64,000 bases of DNA, taken from assembly GCA_032717465.1 (NCBI GenBank), contig CM064671.1, positions 52,051,998 through 52,115,997 of the forward strand, written 5' to 3'. The position numbers and the translations under genes were made by a program. Under the pieces are notes generated by a model that did not search any database, was not told the origin of the DNA, and worked only from the letters and a program-made list of their open reading frames with translations. Within the stretch, counting starts at the first letter, position 1, and each line of letters starts with the position of its first letter. This DNA is from Coenobita brevimanus. Its lineage: Eukaryota; Arthropoda; Malacostraca; Decapoda; Coenobitidae. Positions 45,398-57,553 of the stretch are shown here, piece after piece.

Positions 45398-47946
45398 CAT
45401 CATCGTCATCTGGACCTCCATTCCCACCCTAGGGCAGCGTGAGGAGTAGCAATGTCCACACAGCCCAAATTTGCCCAATCCAATGGGCCACGCTTCCATT
45501 CACTCATCATTAAAGCCCCGAGAATCCTGGCTGAATTGTATACGCCAAAAACATTCACCACGTTGTGTAGCTTCATATAATCGTATCCGATAGTCAATCC
45601 AGATGCTGCCATGTTAAAACTGGGTGCCAAAATCCCTGATCATGCACTTCTCATGCCATTCATCCAGCCAGCTCGATCTAGTGTCAGTTCCCTAGCCTCA
45701 CCAATTTCCATACCTCTCTTCCTCACACATTCATCCACCATATCTCTCCACCTTCTCCTTGGCCTACCTCGCCTCCTCCCGCCTTCAAATTCGCTCAGCT
45801 ATACCTTTTTCACCACTCTATTGTTATCCATTCTCTCCACATGACCATACCATCTCAGTACACTCTTTTCGATTCTAGTGTCCACCAAATACCTCACTCT
45901 GCATCTTTCACGAATCACATTATTTCGTATCTTATCCACCCTCTGTACTCCACATACATTCCTCAGCAGTTCCATCTCCATTGCTCTTACTCTTGACTTC
46001 TCATTTTCATGCCACACCACAGTCTCACATCCATATGTTAGAGTTGGCACTAACACTTGTTCATGTAAGCCTCGTGCAGCTGCAACACTCAAGCCTCTGT
46101 TTCATATCAAGGCCTTCATTGCACCAGCTACTTTTCTTCCTTGTGTCACTCTACTTTCCACTTCTTTTGCACATTTTCCTCTCTTTTCTATCACTGTACC
46201 CAGGTATTTTGAATTGTCACCAATTCCAATCTCTCTCCATTCACTGTTACATCGCACTGGGATTCACCTTCTCTCTCAATAACCATCACTTTACTGTTTT
46301 CTACATTTACTCTCAAGGCACGGCGCTTACAGACATCAGCAAAACTCAGCCCTAGCCTACAACGTTCTTGTCCGGTACTTGCAAGCAGTACTGCATCATC
46401 AGCATACAACAAATTTGAGATATTCCATCCATCACCATTCATTACCAATGCCATCCCTCTATCCATTACCCTTGTTTTTACTTCTTCCATCACCCCATCC
46501 ACATATAGATATTGAACAACCATGGGGACATCACACAACCTTGTCACACGCCCACACCGATCGTGAACCATTCTCTTAGATGCCCATTAACCCTTATACA
46601 TACTTCACTACCATCATAAAAACTCTTGACGGCACCTAGCACTTTACCCTCTACACCGTACATGTGCAAAACTTTCCACAATCCTTCTCTGTCTACTTTG
46701 TCATATACTTTTTCCAGACCCACGAATGCCATATACACCTTAAGGTCCTTCTCACAAGCCTTCTCTACTGTCTCACTGCAAATATTTGGTCCACACATCC
46801 TCTGCCACTCCTAAAGCCACCCTGTTCCTCACTCACTAGGACTTCTGATATCTCTCTTACTTTCTCTATAATAATTCTTCCATATACCTTCCCTACTATA
46901 CTCAGTAAACTTATGCCACGATAATTCTTGCACTCACTTCGCTCACCTTTATTTTTGTACAGAGGTACAATCACAGCCTTCTTTCACTCTGCAGGCACAG
47001 CTTCACTCATCCATGCCTTCTTACATATCTTCAACAAGCACTTCATTCGAATCTCTCCAATACACTTAAGCATCCCTGCATACACCTCTTCTACCCCAGA
47101 AGCTTTCCCATTTTTCAGCCACTTCACAGCACTCTTCACCTGTGCGAGTGTCAGGTCTCCTGGTACTGCATTCCTTCTCTGCACACCCTCAAAACCAGTC
47201 ATGTTTACAGCCGCTCTTCTCTTTCTATTCCCATTCATCAGGCTTTCAAAATATTCTTTCCATCTGGTCCTTACTTCATCTCCATGGGTTAATAATCTAC
47301 CACCCACATCCTTCACACCATCACATTTCTTTCTGCATTCACATCTACGTTTCCGCACCTCTTCCCAGAATAACTTTTAATTTCAGAGTAGTTCGCATTC
47401 ATTTATCTTCCTAGATCCTCATTTACCTCCTTCTTTTTCCTCTTGACTAGTCTCTTTACGTGCTTCTTGCTTTCAACATATTCAGTTCTTATTTTAACTG
47501 AACCCCTGTTCTGTAATCACTTTAGCCACTTCTCTTCTCCTCCACTGTTCTCTTAACCTCCTCATTCCACCATGCCGTACCTTTCTTCTTTGTTGTTACT
47601 CTTGCCACACCACACACCACTTTAGCATTCCTAACTAAACATTCCCTATATGCATTTCACAGGCTCTCCAGAGCCATTGCATTCCAATTCAGTTATTCTA
47701 ACTCCTCCTCTACTTTGGTCCAGTAATCAACTGACATTTCTTAGATTATCAGCTTCTCAACATTCAGTCTTTCTCCCTGACTGCTCCTCTTTCTCATGAT
47801 CCACCTCACTCCTCTCAGCTTGATCTTCCATACCACAATCATATGATCTGACGGACCTCCACATCGTCCTCTCATGGCCCTCGTATCAGCAACCATTCCA
47901 ATCATCGACCTTTCTATGAGCACGCAATCAATCAGGCTCTGGCACA
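45394..47946 (-). mobile_element. LINE with (GAT)n tail, reverse copy
   Basis: Same family as 26518-31580. From 5' (right) to 3' (left): end of the endonuclease (LIDCVLIERSMIGMVADTRA, then PSDHMIV at 47947-47741); a degraded linker; RRNAVPGDLTLAQVKSAVKW and SGVEEVYAGML (47358-46984); RT blocks SEQGGFRSGRG-like with GCVDQIFAVRQ, VDREGLWKVLHMY, and YADDAVLLAS with an intact YADD (46571-46191); the C-terminal YGCETVVWHENEKSRVRAME (46092-45799); and a 3' UTR with the GAT tail. Several frameshifts; 5'-truncated. Confidence 0.85.
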
Positions 47947-48021
47947 ATTGCTATCAAACCAATTTGGAGAGTTCGATCTTTTAGTGAACTGTTTACTCTG
48001 TATGAATAAATCCATACTAGC
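47947..48021 (-). mobile_element. CR1-like LINE fragment, far side of the TIR element
   Basis: A short minus-strand piece reads SMDLFIQSKQFTKRSNSPNW then FDSNCARA. It fits the 'SPWFN..C..A' block that follows the endonuclease in CR1/Jockey-type LINEs. It continues the piece at 49298-50040 across the 48024-49295 insertion. Confidence 0.6.
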
Positions 48022-48889
48022 TATGGTGGTACCAAACTTAAGTGGCGGTTTGGGTGGGGCACGAACCTCTGTACAGTGGTGCCACGTGTTCCATACCCGC
48101 TAAGTGAACGGCTCTGATATATGTAATAGACATCACAATAAGATAAACACATAAGAATATACTGGTAACGTGTGTATTATAATATATGAAAGAACAGTAA
48201 ACTTATCATGCGTAAAATATTTATACGGCAATACAGAAACGTGGCATAATTATTTTACAGTGTTGCTTAAAAAAAAAATAGTCACTTTTATTGGCTGTTA
48301 CCGTATTTCTGGGGTTGGTAATAATGTCACAATTATGATTATAAGATAATGTGCAGGAATATAAGCAAAAATAAGCCAGTTTCTTCGTAAAAAAAATATA
48401 TACATTAAACCCTCGTGAGCGGCAACACTCACACACACGCAGTCCGACCTGGTCATCTGTGAGGGATAGAGGAATAGAATTGTTTGGGGACACCTCTTAA
48501 AAAAAACGCGCCAAGACTTTAACCTCCTGGGTGGTGTGGAAATAAAGTCAGATTTACAATATGTACATTATAACGTAAAAGAAAATAACCAAAATGTATC
48601 CTAAAATACCACAGACAAGAGAGAGAGGGGGGGGGAGGCAGACCAGGGGCAGTGTTGAGTGCAGGTGAGTGCGAGATGGAGGAAGGGAGGGAACGAAGGA
48701 GGGAGAGAGTGATTGAATGAAAACAAATCATGGCGCCACAACAACGAGGTCATCTGGCGCCATATGTAAAACAATAATATTTTTAAACAATTAGATATAA
48801 TAAAAACAAAATAAAGAAATGAAAGCACAAGTTTATAAGTCACTCATAAAAGAAACAAAATTCCCAAGGGTGACGCACATCTCCCCCAG

Positions 48890-48894
<5 letters not shown>

Positions 48895-48937
<43 letters not shown>
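48895..48937 (+). repeat. (GA)n microsatellite
   Basis: Between the two tandem units of the TIR element. Confidence 0.95.
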
Positions 48938-48940
<3 letters not shown>

Positions 48941-49164
48941 CAGGCAAGGGGCAGTGTTGAGTGCATTGTCAAGCTGAGGGAAAGATGAAGGGAGGGAAGG
49001 AAGGAGGGCGAGAATGATTGAATGAAAAGGCGCCGTAACACCGAGGTCATCTGGCGTCATATGTAAAACAATAATATAATAAAAAACAATACAAAGAAAT
49101 GAAAGCACAAGTTTATAAGACATAAAAGAAACAAAATTCCCTAGGGTGACGCAGATCTACCCCC

Positions 49165-49166
<2 letters not shown>

Positions 49167-49213
<47 letters not shown>
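49167..49213 (+). repeat. (GA)n microsatellite
   Basis: After the second tandem unit, next to the right TIR. Confidence 0.95.
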
Positions 49214-49214
<1 letters not shown>

Positions 49215-49297
49215 CATCGCGAGTATGGAAAACGTGGCACCACTGTACAGAGGTTCGTGCCCCACCCAAACCGCCACTTTAGAATGGTACGACCATA

Positions 49298-50040
49298 GTT
49301 AATGTCATTAATGTGGGACTGGATAGAACTGACATCACGAGAGAAGAAAAATTGCCATGGAATGTCAGCAAGATAATTTCTAAATCCATCCCAGTTTGCC
49401 CTATCAAAGTGCCATTGGCTCACCCTGACAGGTTCAGTATGTGGAGGTTTGGTCGGCTAACTAATGTGGCTTTGATGAGATTGTGGTCAGAGGATCCAAG
49501 TAGTGACAGTACCTCTATCCTGTACTGATCTGGATTATTTGTCAGGAATAGATCCAAGAGATGGTCATTATGGTCAGGATTAACTTGTTATCTGGTTGCT
49601 TACTTTACTAGCTGGGTGAGATTAAAGGATTCTGCAAATAGCTCACACTGTAGACCAGCATTGTCAATCCTGGCAGAATGCAAAAACCGTTCAACATTAT
49701 GTATGTTAAAATCACCCAAAATGGAAATTTCAGTGCTAAGGGCAAGGTTAAGGTTACTCAACTGTGTGGGTATGGAGTCAAATACGCTGGGGGAGCAATG
49801 GACTACACAGATATATTTAGTACCGGTATTAATTAGATAATTAAGTTTATACAGTAAGTTATCGAAATTCGTTGAAGTGAAGTTTAAGTGTCACCTGCAT
49901 ATTCAGATTTCATATAACAACAGGTGCCACCCTTAGTACAGAAGTTTGTGAGCATTGGAGGAGATGGTAACCAGGAAAACAAAATGGGGATATTTCGGTA
50001 GAGGGAGAGATATGTGGTTTTGTGAGAACAAGGCCAGAGG
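49298..50040 (-). mobile_element. CR1-like LINE endonuclease fragment
   Basis: Minus-strand blocks: YICVVHCSPSVFDSIP, STEISILGDFNIHN (GDFN motif), LLDLFLTNNPDQYRIEVL and SLLGSSDHNLIKATLV (the SDH motif). This is the second half of an APE endonuclease of CR1/Jockey style. Interrupted by stops and by the TIR element. Confidence 0.8.
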
Positions 50041-50067
50041 GGATATCGACTGTAGGAAAAAATGAAC

Positions 50068-50167
<100 letters not shown>

Positions 50168-50509
50168 CTTTCTTTCTTTTTTTTCATTGAAATTTGATGG
50201 AAATCTAACGGTATTTAAAATGGCTCAAGAACTTCTAATTGTAGCAGACTTGACATATCACACCATTAGTGTGGTGTATAGGTATCGACGATTACCAAAT
50301 AGCATGGGTCAAAATTAATAATCCAGGTATTTACTTACGAATGTGGTCTCTCACGTACGTAGTTGTATGGAATGTCAGTGACAGTCTGGTCTTCACAGTC
50401 TGGTCTTCGGTGTTATGTGTGACAGGTCTGTGTGTTTGAGTCACTGTGTGAGTGAGTGTGATATTATGTCTAATATTTCATTTCACCTACATACTACAGT
50501 ACACTAATA

Positions 50510-51230
50510 TTGCATCATATGACATTTTTTAACGTCTCTTCCTTTGCTTGTTTGCAGATTGTCTGTAATGCTAAGACGGTCCCAGGATTTTCTGGTTTGC
50601 TCCATAGAAGGGATTGAAGGAAGTAAACTCCCTTCAGAGATGCAACTCTTTGGCCACTTTTTGTATCGTCATCATGTTTGTTCTCAGAGAGGAGGTTCGA
50701 ACAGCAGCAACTGACATCATCCAGTGAGTTGAAGTGTTCTGGTCTAAGACCAGATCCCAACCAAGCATCAACTGGACTCGATCAAGAAGCTTGAAAAGCT
50801 ATTCTTTGAATGAAAAAAACTGAAGAAACACAAGAGGCAACAAACTAACACCCAAAGATCCAATGAACCCACGTTCTCAGCCAAGATCGAGGAACTTTTT
50901 GTCATGGCACATGCAAAAGCATTGGAGCTTATCGATAATCAAGAAGGTAAAGACTTCCTCGAAACTCATTGAAATTAGGGACGGCCTGTTTCTATGGGAG
51001 GAGTTGACAAGCTGATGCTTCAGCAATGGCAGAAAAAGGATGAAAAGCAAGAATTGCAGTTGAGAGGGAAACATCGGTCACAACTTTACAAGGAAACCAT
51101 GTTGGAGAGAGCAACATTGGAGAGCAACAGTGATGCTTAGGAAAGTGCATTTGAAGAAACCATCCAAAATCAACCTTGCTGGTAAAAAAGCCATGAATGA
51201 AACGCCAGTAACACAACGATTCACATGATT
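50510..51230 (+). pseudogene. Fragment of an uncharacterised multicopy family (N-terminal part)
   Basis: The plus-strand frame with stops reads GSKLPSEMQLFGHFLYRH, LDSIKKLEKLF and KKLKKHKRQQTNTQRSNEP. Then FSAKIEELFVMAHAKALELI, NQEGKDFLE and SMGGVDKLMLQQWQKKDEKQ. The helical, lysine-rich layout resembles the amino-terminal part of the U1/U2-type families. Function unknown. Confidence 0.5.
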
Positions 51231-51639
51231 ATCCTTCGAAAGTGTTTGTATATGTTTGTTCTGTACGTTGATTACAATGAAATAACAAGCTTTTACAGCA
51301 GATAATTATTTTTTGTTCCTCAAATGAGTGTGTGATACAGAGGGGACACTTGCCATCTCTACGGGTGCTATGTAGGACAGATTTTTGAGACCTTTGAGCC
51401 ACCCCTAAATATTAATGCATTCTACACAAACTTCACACAGAAAGCTTTTTCATAAAACTGAACTCTCTGATTGGGTTAGACATAATATATTTGTAATTTT
51501 ACATCTTCAGAGAGAGGAAAAATCACATGCTGCCGCGTCTGGTCAAACGTGGTTAAAATTGAGGGTGGGGGACAATCGGCATATATTCTGAGACCAAAAC
51601 TGCTGAAGACCAAAGGCTATGTGTGCGGGTGCACTGTCA

Positions 51640-52024
51640 TGGCGGACCACCCATTTCATTGTGCACCACATGTCTGGACATTTTCGCTTTACGTTGCCAG
51701 ATAATACGCACTGGCAAGTTCTAAACCATAGGTTAACAGCGTCACGAGTATCATGGTCCTCCTGCGATCCTTGAGGATGATTGCAAGAACTTTGGCCACA
51801 TTATCAAGAGTTGAACCGGTGGCAGGGTGACCAGAACGTGCATTGTCATCTGTTGACATGACGTTCGGCCGTTTATAAATGTTTAAGTCAATCGTAGGTT
51901 TATGTAAACCCCAGAGCAGTCATCAAATGCTTGTTCTAACTTTTTATAAGGTTCTACTGAGTACTTCCCAAGTTTCACACTAAACTTGATGCTCACCTGT
52001 TGTTCTTTCACAACCTTCATTTTG
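51640..52024 (-). pseudogene. Mariner-type transposase N-terminus, degenerate
   Basis: Minus strand from ATG at 52024: VVKEQQVSIKFSVKLGK, then EPYKKLEQAFDD, the HTH DNA-binding region of mariner transposases. After shifts come NGRTS, ARSGHPATGSTLDNVAKVL and a KDRRRTM-like piece, matching 'SGRPST..DENVARV' and 'DRR.TI'. The catalytic DDD/DDE part is missing. Confidence 0.65.
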
Positions 52025-52066
52025 TAGTTCACAAATTTAAAAAACTAACACGAACACAACGATAAA

Positions 52067-52092
52067 CACACACACACACACACACACACACA
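52067..52092 (+). repeat. (CA)n microsatellite
   Basis: Short CA tract next to the mariner fragment. Confidence 0.9.
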
Positions 52093-52237
52093 TGAAGCAG
52101 ACACATCCACCCTGCACAACACTACTTGACTAACAAACAAAGGGTGTGTGCACTGCCACATAGCATCCACACACTTACTGACAGGCGGTTTCTGCCCTGC
52201 TTAAAAATTTCCAGAGTTTTTGGGTAGCACCTCGCGC

Positions 52238-52511
<274 letters not shown>

Positions 52512-52512
52512 G

Positions 52513-52518
<6 letters not shown>

Positions 52519-52599
<81 letters not shown>
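52519..52599 (+). repeat. (TC)n then (TA)n microsatellite
   Basis: TC to about 52556, TA to 52599. It adjoins the 3' end of the CR1-like LINE. Confidence 0.95.
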
Positions 52600-52603
<4 letters not shown>

Positions 52604-52624
52604 CAATCAGTTGAGCTTTAACCT

Positions 52625-55240
52625 GTGTGTGTTCTTACCTAACTGTTCTTGCGTAATTGTATCTTAACAGGAATGAGTCATCTCGTACTCTCCCGTGTAT
52701 TAAATCATTTTTATCATACATATCCTTAAATTTATGAATTGTTTGGCACACTATTTCATTCGGTAGTACATTTAACTGATCATTTGCCCTATAAGGGAAA
52801 CTGAATTTCCTTAAATCTTTATCACCTCTCATTTTATGCATTATTTTGCAGTGTCCTCTTGCTGATGCTTCCCCATAAATTATATACTCATTTATGTCTA
52901 TTTTCTATTTCCCTGAGGCACATTTATATAGCATAATCATGTCTCCTCTTTTCCTTCTCTCCTGTAGTGTTGCCAGATTCAGTTTTGCTAGTATTTCTTC
53001 GTAGCTTAGATCCATTAAGCTTGGTACCCATCTTGTAGCGGCCCTTTGAACTTTTTTAATCTCATTTGTGTGTTTCTTGAGAGGATTCAAGACTACTGAT
53101 GCATGCTCCCGGGTTGGTCTGATGAATGATGTTATAATCTTCCTCAGTATGTCTTCATTTATGTATGTGAATGCTATTCTCATATCAGCAAGCAGTGTAT
53201 ACATGTTCTGTATCTTCTCACTGATGTGTCAGCCGGAGATAGTCTGTTATTGATAATCACTCCTAGGTTCTTCTCTCTTTCTGATGGGTGTAGGGTTTTA
53301 CTTCCTAACTTATAATCCCAATCTGGTCTTTTTTCCATTTTTACCAAACTTAGCCATTTATCTCTCCATTCATTTAGTTTTAATAGTTCTTGTAGCTCTC
53401 TACGGGCGTCTATTAGTTTTGTATTTTTGCATCATCAGCAAACATAACTAGATAGCTTTCATTACCATTGTTACTATCTATGTCATGTATATACACTAAA
53501 AACATAATTGATGCCAGCACTGAGCCCTGTGGAACTTCGCTGGTCAGTTCTCTCTATGATGAGTAATTTCCCCTTAGTACTGTTCTCATTTCCCTTTTTC
53601 TTAGAAAATATTGCATCCAACGGTACAGGTTGCCTTGGATTCCTCCATGATGGTAGGCCTACAGTTTCCATAAAAGTCTTTGGTGTGGTACTCTGTCAAA
53701 TGCTTTCTTGAAATGTAGAGAGATACTGTCTACCCATCCTTCTGTTCTCTGTAATGTTTCTGAAGTTCTAAAACCAAACTGCCTTTCTTTTATCATTTTA
53801 TGTTCTTCTAGATGGTTTCCCAAACTTTTCCTATCAGCTTTTCTAATATCTTACAACACTGGTTAGTGATACAAGTTGGTAGTTGAGTTGATTTTGTCTA
53901 TTACCTTTCTTGAATAGGGGAACAATGTTTGCTTTCTTCCAAACATCAGGTAGTTTACTTTGATCCAAGGATTCATTGAATATTATATATACTGGTCTAC
54001 TTAACCCTTTTGCACATTCATGTAGCACCGGAGATTTCGTCAGGACCATTTGTTTTTCCTTTGTATAATATACTTAACTCTTGTATTTCTTTATCTGATA
54101 TTTGTATATCTGGGAATATGTGTGGGCATGCTTGTTCCATATCATCTCTCATAAAAATTTTTTCTTATGTAAAAACTGATTGGAAATTTTTATTTAGTGC
54201 TTCAGTAGTATCCTTCTCTTGTGTATAGATGATCACTTCGTCCGTAATGGACTGTATTTTATCTTTAACTTTGGTTTTGCTTCAGATGTAGTTGTAAAAC
54301 GGCTTTGGTTGATCACTACTTTTATTTATAATGTCTTCCTCGAACTGTCTTTGGGCTTCTCTCCTTGTCCTTGTATAATTATTTCTTGCCTGTTTATTGT
54401 TATTATATGCCCTCACACTATTGTGTCTTCTGTATCTATTCCGCAACAAGTCTCTATTTTCTTATTTTTCTTTTACATTCTGTATTAAACTATTTCCTTA
54501 TTTTCTTTTTCTGCTTCTTTGAGCTGTGGGATGTAATTTTGAACTCCTATTTCATTAAGTTCGCAGAATTTTCTATATATAACATTTAAATGTCCTCCAA
54601 GCTCCTTTTCCCAATCTGTTTCTAGGAAGCACTTCTTTAAGTCATGGTAGTTCCCCTCTTTGTAGTTTAGGCTCTTTTTGTAACTTTCATTACCATTAAC
54701 TATGTCATATGCAATCCTGAAGTTGTAATTTAATACTGCATGGCCGCTTTTGCCGAATGGAGGGTGATACTTTATATTGTTAATATCATTTTCTTGCCTG
54801 GTAAATATAATATCTAGTAATGATGGATCATCAAGTACTCTTTTTCTGGTGTTTTCCTTTACATGTTATGTTAGGAAAAACTCCTGCACACGGTCCAGGA
54901 GCTTTTGATCCCAAAAGCTTTCATGGCTTCTTACATCTAGAATATTCCAATTTATATCTGTATTGAAATCGTCAGTTAATATAATTCTCTCAGATTTCTC
55001 TTCTGTTGTATGTAGCAATGCTCTTAACCTGTGATTTGTACTCTCTGCCAGATCTTCATATTCGTCTCTTTACCATGTGTTTGATCTGGGTGGCATGTAT
55101 AAATTTGTGACAATTAATTTCCCTTCAGATGTAATAATCTCTACTGCAATCAGTTCTACTTGTGAGGGTATATCTAGTTCCATTTCTTTGACTTAATGAT
55201 TTTTCTCTGTTAATATTATAATTCCTCCTCCTTTGTGTGT
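52625..55240 (-). mobile_element. CR1/L2-like LINE, endonuclease to C-terminus
   Basis: From right to left: endonuclease end (IVTNLYMPPRSNTW, ILTDDFNTDINWN, LDIIFTRQENDI); a spacer; RT starting PVLHECAKGLSRPVYIIFNE, LPDVWKKANIVPLFKKGN (54049-53843); the catalytic box as YLVMFADDAKI near 53440; IRPTREHASVVLNP and IKKVQRAATRWVPSL (53204-52905); and LRKFSFPYRANDQLNVLPNE with LRYNYARTVR at the end. The motif order is that of CR1/Rex1-type LINEs. Many stops. The usual GDFN reads DDFN. The 3' end abuts microsatellite. Confidence 0.82.
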
Positions 55241-55390
55241 GTGTGTGTGGTGTACACCCCATGTAATAATATATATGTTATTTTACGGAATCAGAAACTG
55301 AAATATCTGAGTAATGATAGAGGCTTATATTATACTGTATGCCTATTTAACCTATGCCTTAATTATAATATTCTCCAGCGACCATCTTGC

Positions 55391-55691
55391 CTTGTTGCAG
55401 TAACACACGAAGTAAAATAAATGAATCAAGAAATTTCATTTCACTCTGGCCAGCAGTGAAGGAAACAAATGTTGATAGAAGAAACAGGATACTGGGTATG
55501 GCAATGATGCACACCATGATGCCGGTCCAAGCAAGAGGTGACAGAGGCAGAACGAAACCCCAGGGATTCACCTCGGGTCGCCCCACAGCCCCCACCACTT
55601 TCATTACTGCTGTGCCATCTATCCAAGTGTACTGGATTACTTCAGCTCGTGCCGCAGTCAGTACGAAGGGGCCAGGGGCGAAATCAACTTC
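55391..55691 (-). CDS. IR gene exon: S1 end, TM1 and pore region
   Basis: 301 bp, about 100 residues. The acceptor is ACATGTTACAG. The exon carries the S1 segment EVDFAPGPFVLTAARAEV; the arginine in AARAEV is at the position that binds the ligand carboxylate in glutamate receptors. A hydrophobic TM1 follows (LAWTGIMVCIIAIPSILFLL), then a pore-side segment ending in LLRVLLQQ. The next exon only joins in frame if the donor is AAG followed by GCAAGA, a GC-AG intron. The exon ends in phase 1. An open frame on the opposite strand (55387-55704) is its shadow. Confidence 0.87.
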
Positions 55692-55978
55692 CTGTAACAT
55701 GTAGAACCCAGTCAGAAATACTATATAAAAATAGTCGGTCAGACATAAACTACTACCAGGGTTACAGTATTTGTGTCAGCTTGCCCCCCTTTCCCCCTGA
55801 AAAGGGGGGGGGGTCCATTTGCTATATATTATCCGTATAAAAAAATATTTATCTGCTGAGCAAGCGATACCAAAACGATACTAAAGTTAATATTTTTGGT
55901 AATCTCTACCCGATGTAAAAAAAAAATAAAAATGTACCAACCCTTTCCATTGATAAGTTCTATTTCACTAGTCATTAC

Positions 55979-56069
55979 CTTTCTCATTACCATGCCCACC
56001 ATTCCATTCCAGGAGCCATCTGGCAACTTCACTCCAAATGTTCCCACGCTGGGTCGTACGTAAGTGTAC
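55979..56069 (-). CDS. IR gene exon: end of ligand-binding lobe S1 (first exon in window)
   Basis: About 30 codons. The acceptor is TTCTCACCAG before base 56069 and the exon ends at AAG before GTAATG. The first base completes a codon begun in an exon outside the window. The encoded DGSWNGMVGMV stretch is a hallmark of IR ligand-binding domains. The frame could run on past 55979 into the intron, but splicing there joins MVMRK to EVDFAPGPF of the next exon, which is the normal IR order. The 91 bp exon ends in phase 0. Confidence 0.8.
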
Positions 56070-56597
56070 CTGGTGAGAATGTAATATTTACAGTCAGCTA
56101 AATCTTATTCTTACACTAATAAGCAATTTTTTTTGGAAATGATTCCGATTTCAAGCACAGATACTTCCCGGTTAATTATCATACTTATATGTGAACTGAT
56201 TCAATTACCTGCCATGTATCCATAGATCACAGAACAATGCCAAAGTTTTTGATTATATTATATACGTGAAATCAATGTAATTATCTCTCGTACTGTTTTC
56301 ATTATGAAAATATACAAAGATGTGACAGTTGACATTAAATTATTGAATGAATACTATGAGTAGAGACTGTATAATCTGAAAAGGAAATTGAAGACCTAAA
56401 CATCGATTAATGTTGCATATGACTGAATGTATTTTCTGGGGTATTTCTGAGAGCCTATGCCTTTTTTTGTGCAAACAGACGGAAAGCCAAGCTCAGAGCC
56501 TGAAAAACTCTCTCTTCCATAGGGAACTAAAAAGAAAGGAAGCTAGAACTTTGGACAACTTCATTTCGAGCTGCTCATAAAATTTTAGACTAACTTA
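56070..56597. other. IR intron (upstream of first exon seen), no gene recognised
   Basis: No IR exon could be found here in the phase required by the exon at 56069. Confidence 0.5.
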
Positions 56598-56619
56598 CAC
56601 ACACACACACACACACACG

Positions 56620-56704
<85 letters not shown>
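56598..56704 (+). repeat. (CA)n and (TA)n microsatellite, left flank of LTR element
   Basis: CA to 56618, then TA from 56622 to 56704, where the LTR begins. Confidence 0.95.
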
Positions 56705-56708
<4 letters not shown>

Positions 56709-57493
56709 ACGGAACAGAGAAGATAACGTACACTTTAAGTGAGAATGCTAAAAATCACTACTGTCCCGTAAAGTTCCAGGTTCAAAACAAAAGAGTTAGG
56801 TAAAATTACAAGTTAAAGTTTAATGCACAAACTAACAACAAAACATTCAGAACTCATAAGGATAATGTAATGGCAAATAAACAGGTTAAATATATGGTTA
56901 ACTGCAATAGCCTCTATTAACACGAAATTAGCAAGAGTAAATTTATCTAAGTCAGCCCTGATGAAATGAGATACCAGATAATACTCAGTGAATGCCAGAT
57001 AAATAATTACAGATACAAACTATTATCAAAAATGACTGACATAAAGAACCCCACACGAATCACAAAAACTTCACTAGGCCTACAAATTAAACTTATGCTA
57101 TACAGTACAAGAAAAAATGCAATAACAGTTATACTCAAATTACACACAGCTGCTAGATGTTTGGAGATTTCTTGAGCACTCACAATAATAATATCTGTAC
57201 AGGGGAGGACAGAGATGTGAACAAAATGAGGAGCAGATCTAAGTGGCCATGATGCAGAGACTGAGCTCATTATATAGGGGCCAGGAGAGCTTGATACAAC
57301 TTGTAATGAGGACGCGCAAATGAAGCCATGGGGACAAAGAGATGACAATCCCGCAAAGTATAACAGAGATGTCGACTTACTCTACTATAACGGTAGAAGG
57401 GGGGGACTGAGGCAGAACACGCTCGTGATCAAACATGCAGCAACTGTGCGTCAAAATTACACAAAGGATGATGAAATCATAGGCTATGTAACA
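56705..57493 (-). repeat. 3' LTR of the Gypsy element
   Basis: Compared with the other LTR it shows one substitution and four indels. A TATATAA on the minus strand near 57270-57280 is a candidate promoter TATA box in U3. Confidence 0.93.
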
Positions 57494-57515
57494 CCTCCCC
57501 ACAAAGAAAAAGAAA
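57494..57515 (-). promoter_or_regulatory. Polypurine/pyrimidine tract next to 3' LTR
   Basis: In element orientation a T/G-rich stretch ends in TGTGGGGAGG exactly at the start of the 3' LTR. GTGGGGAGG is the likely plus-strand primer. Confidence 0.7.
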
Positions 57516-57553
57516 TTTACAAAGGAAATTTCTTATTACTCTAAACAATCTGT

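Larger units (their letters stand above)
48024..49295 (+). mobile_element. 1.27 kb TIR element with internal tandem repeats
   Basis: The ends are inverted for about 80 bp with few mismatches: TGGTGGTACCA on the left, TGGTCGTACCA (reverse complement) on the right, both continuing into GTGGCGGTTTGGGTGGGGCA. Flanking TA at 48022-48023 and 49296-49297 is the likely target duplication. Two units of about 280-300 bp lie inside (landmarks AGTGTTGAGTGCA at 48651 and 48953, GAAAGCACAAGTTTATAAG at 48821 and 49101), separated by (GA)n. No transposase. It splits a CR1-like LINE. Confidence 0.8.

Noticed and set aside
55387..55704. 105-residue plus-strand frame
   Set aside because: Antisense shadow of the IR exon at 55391-55691.
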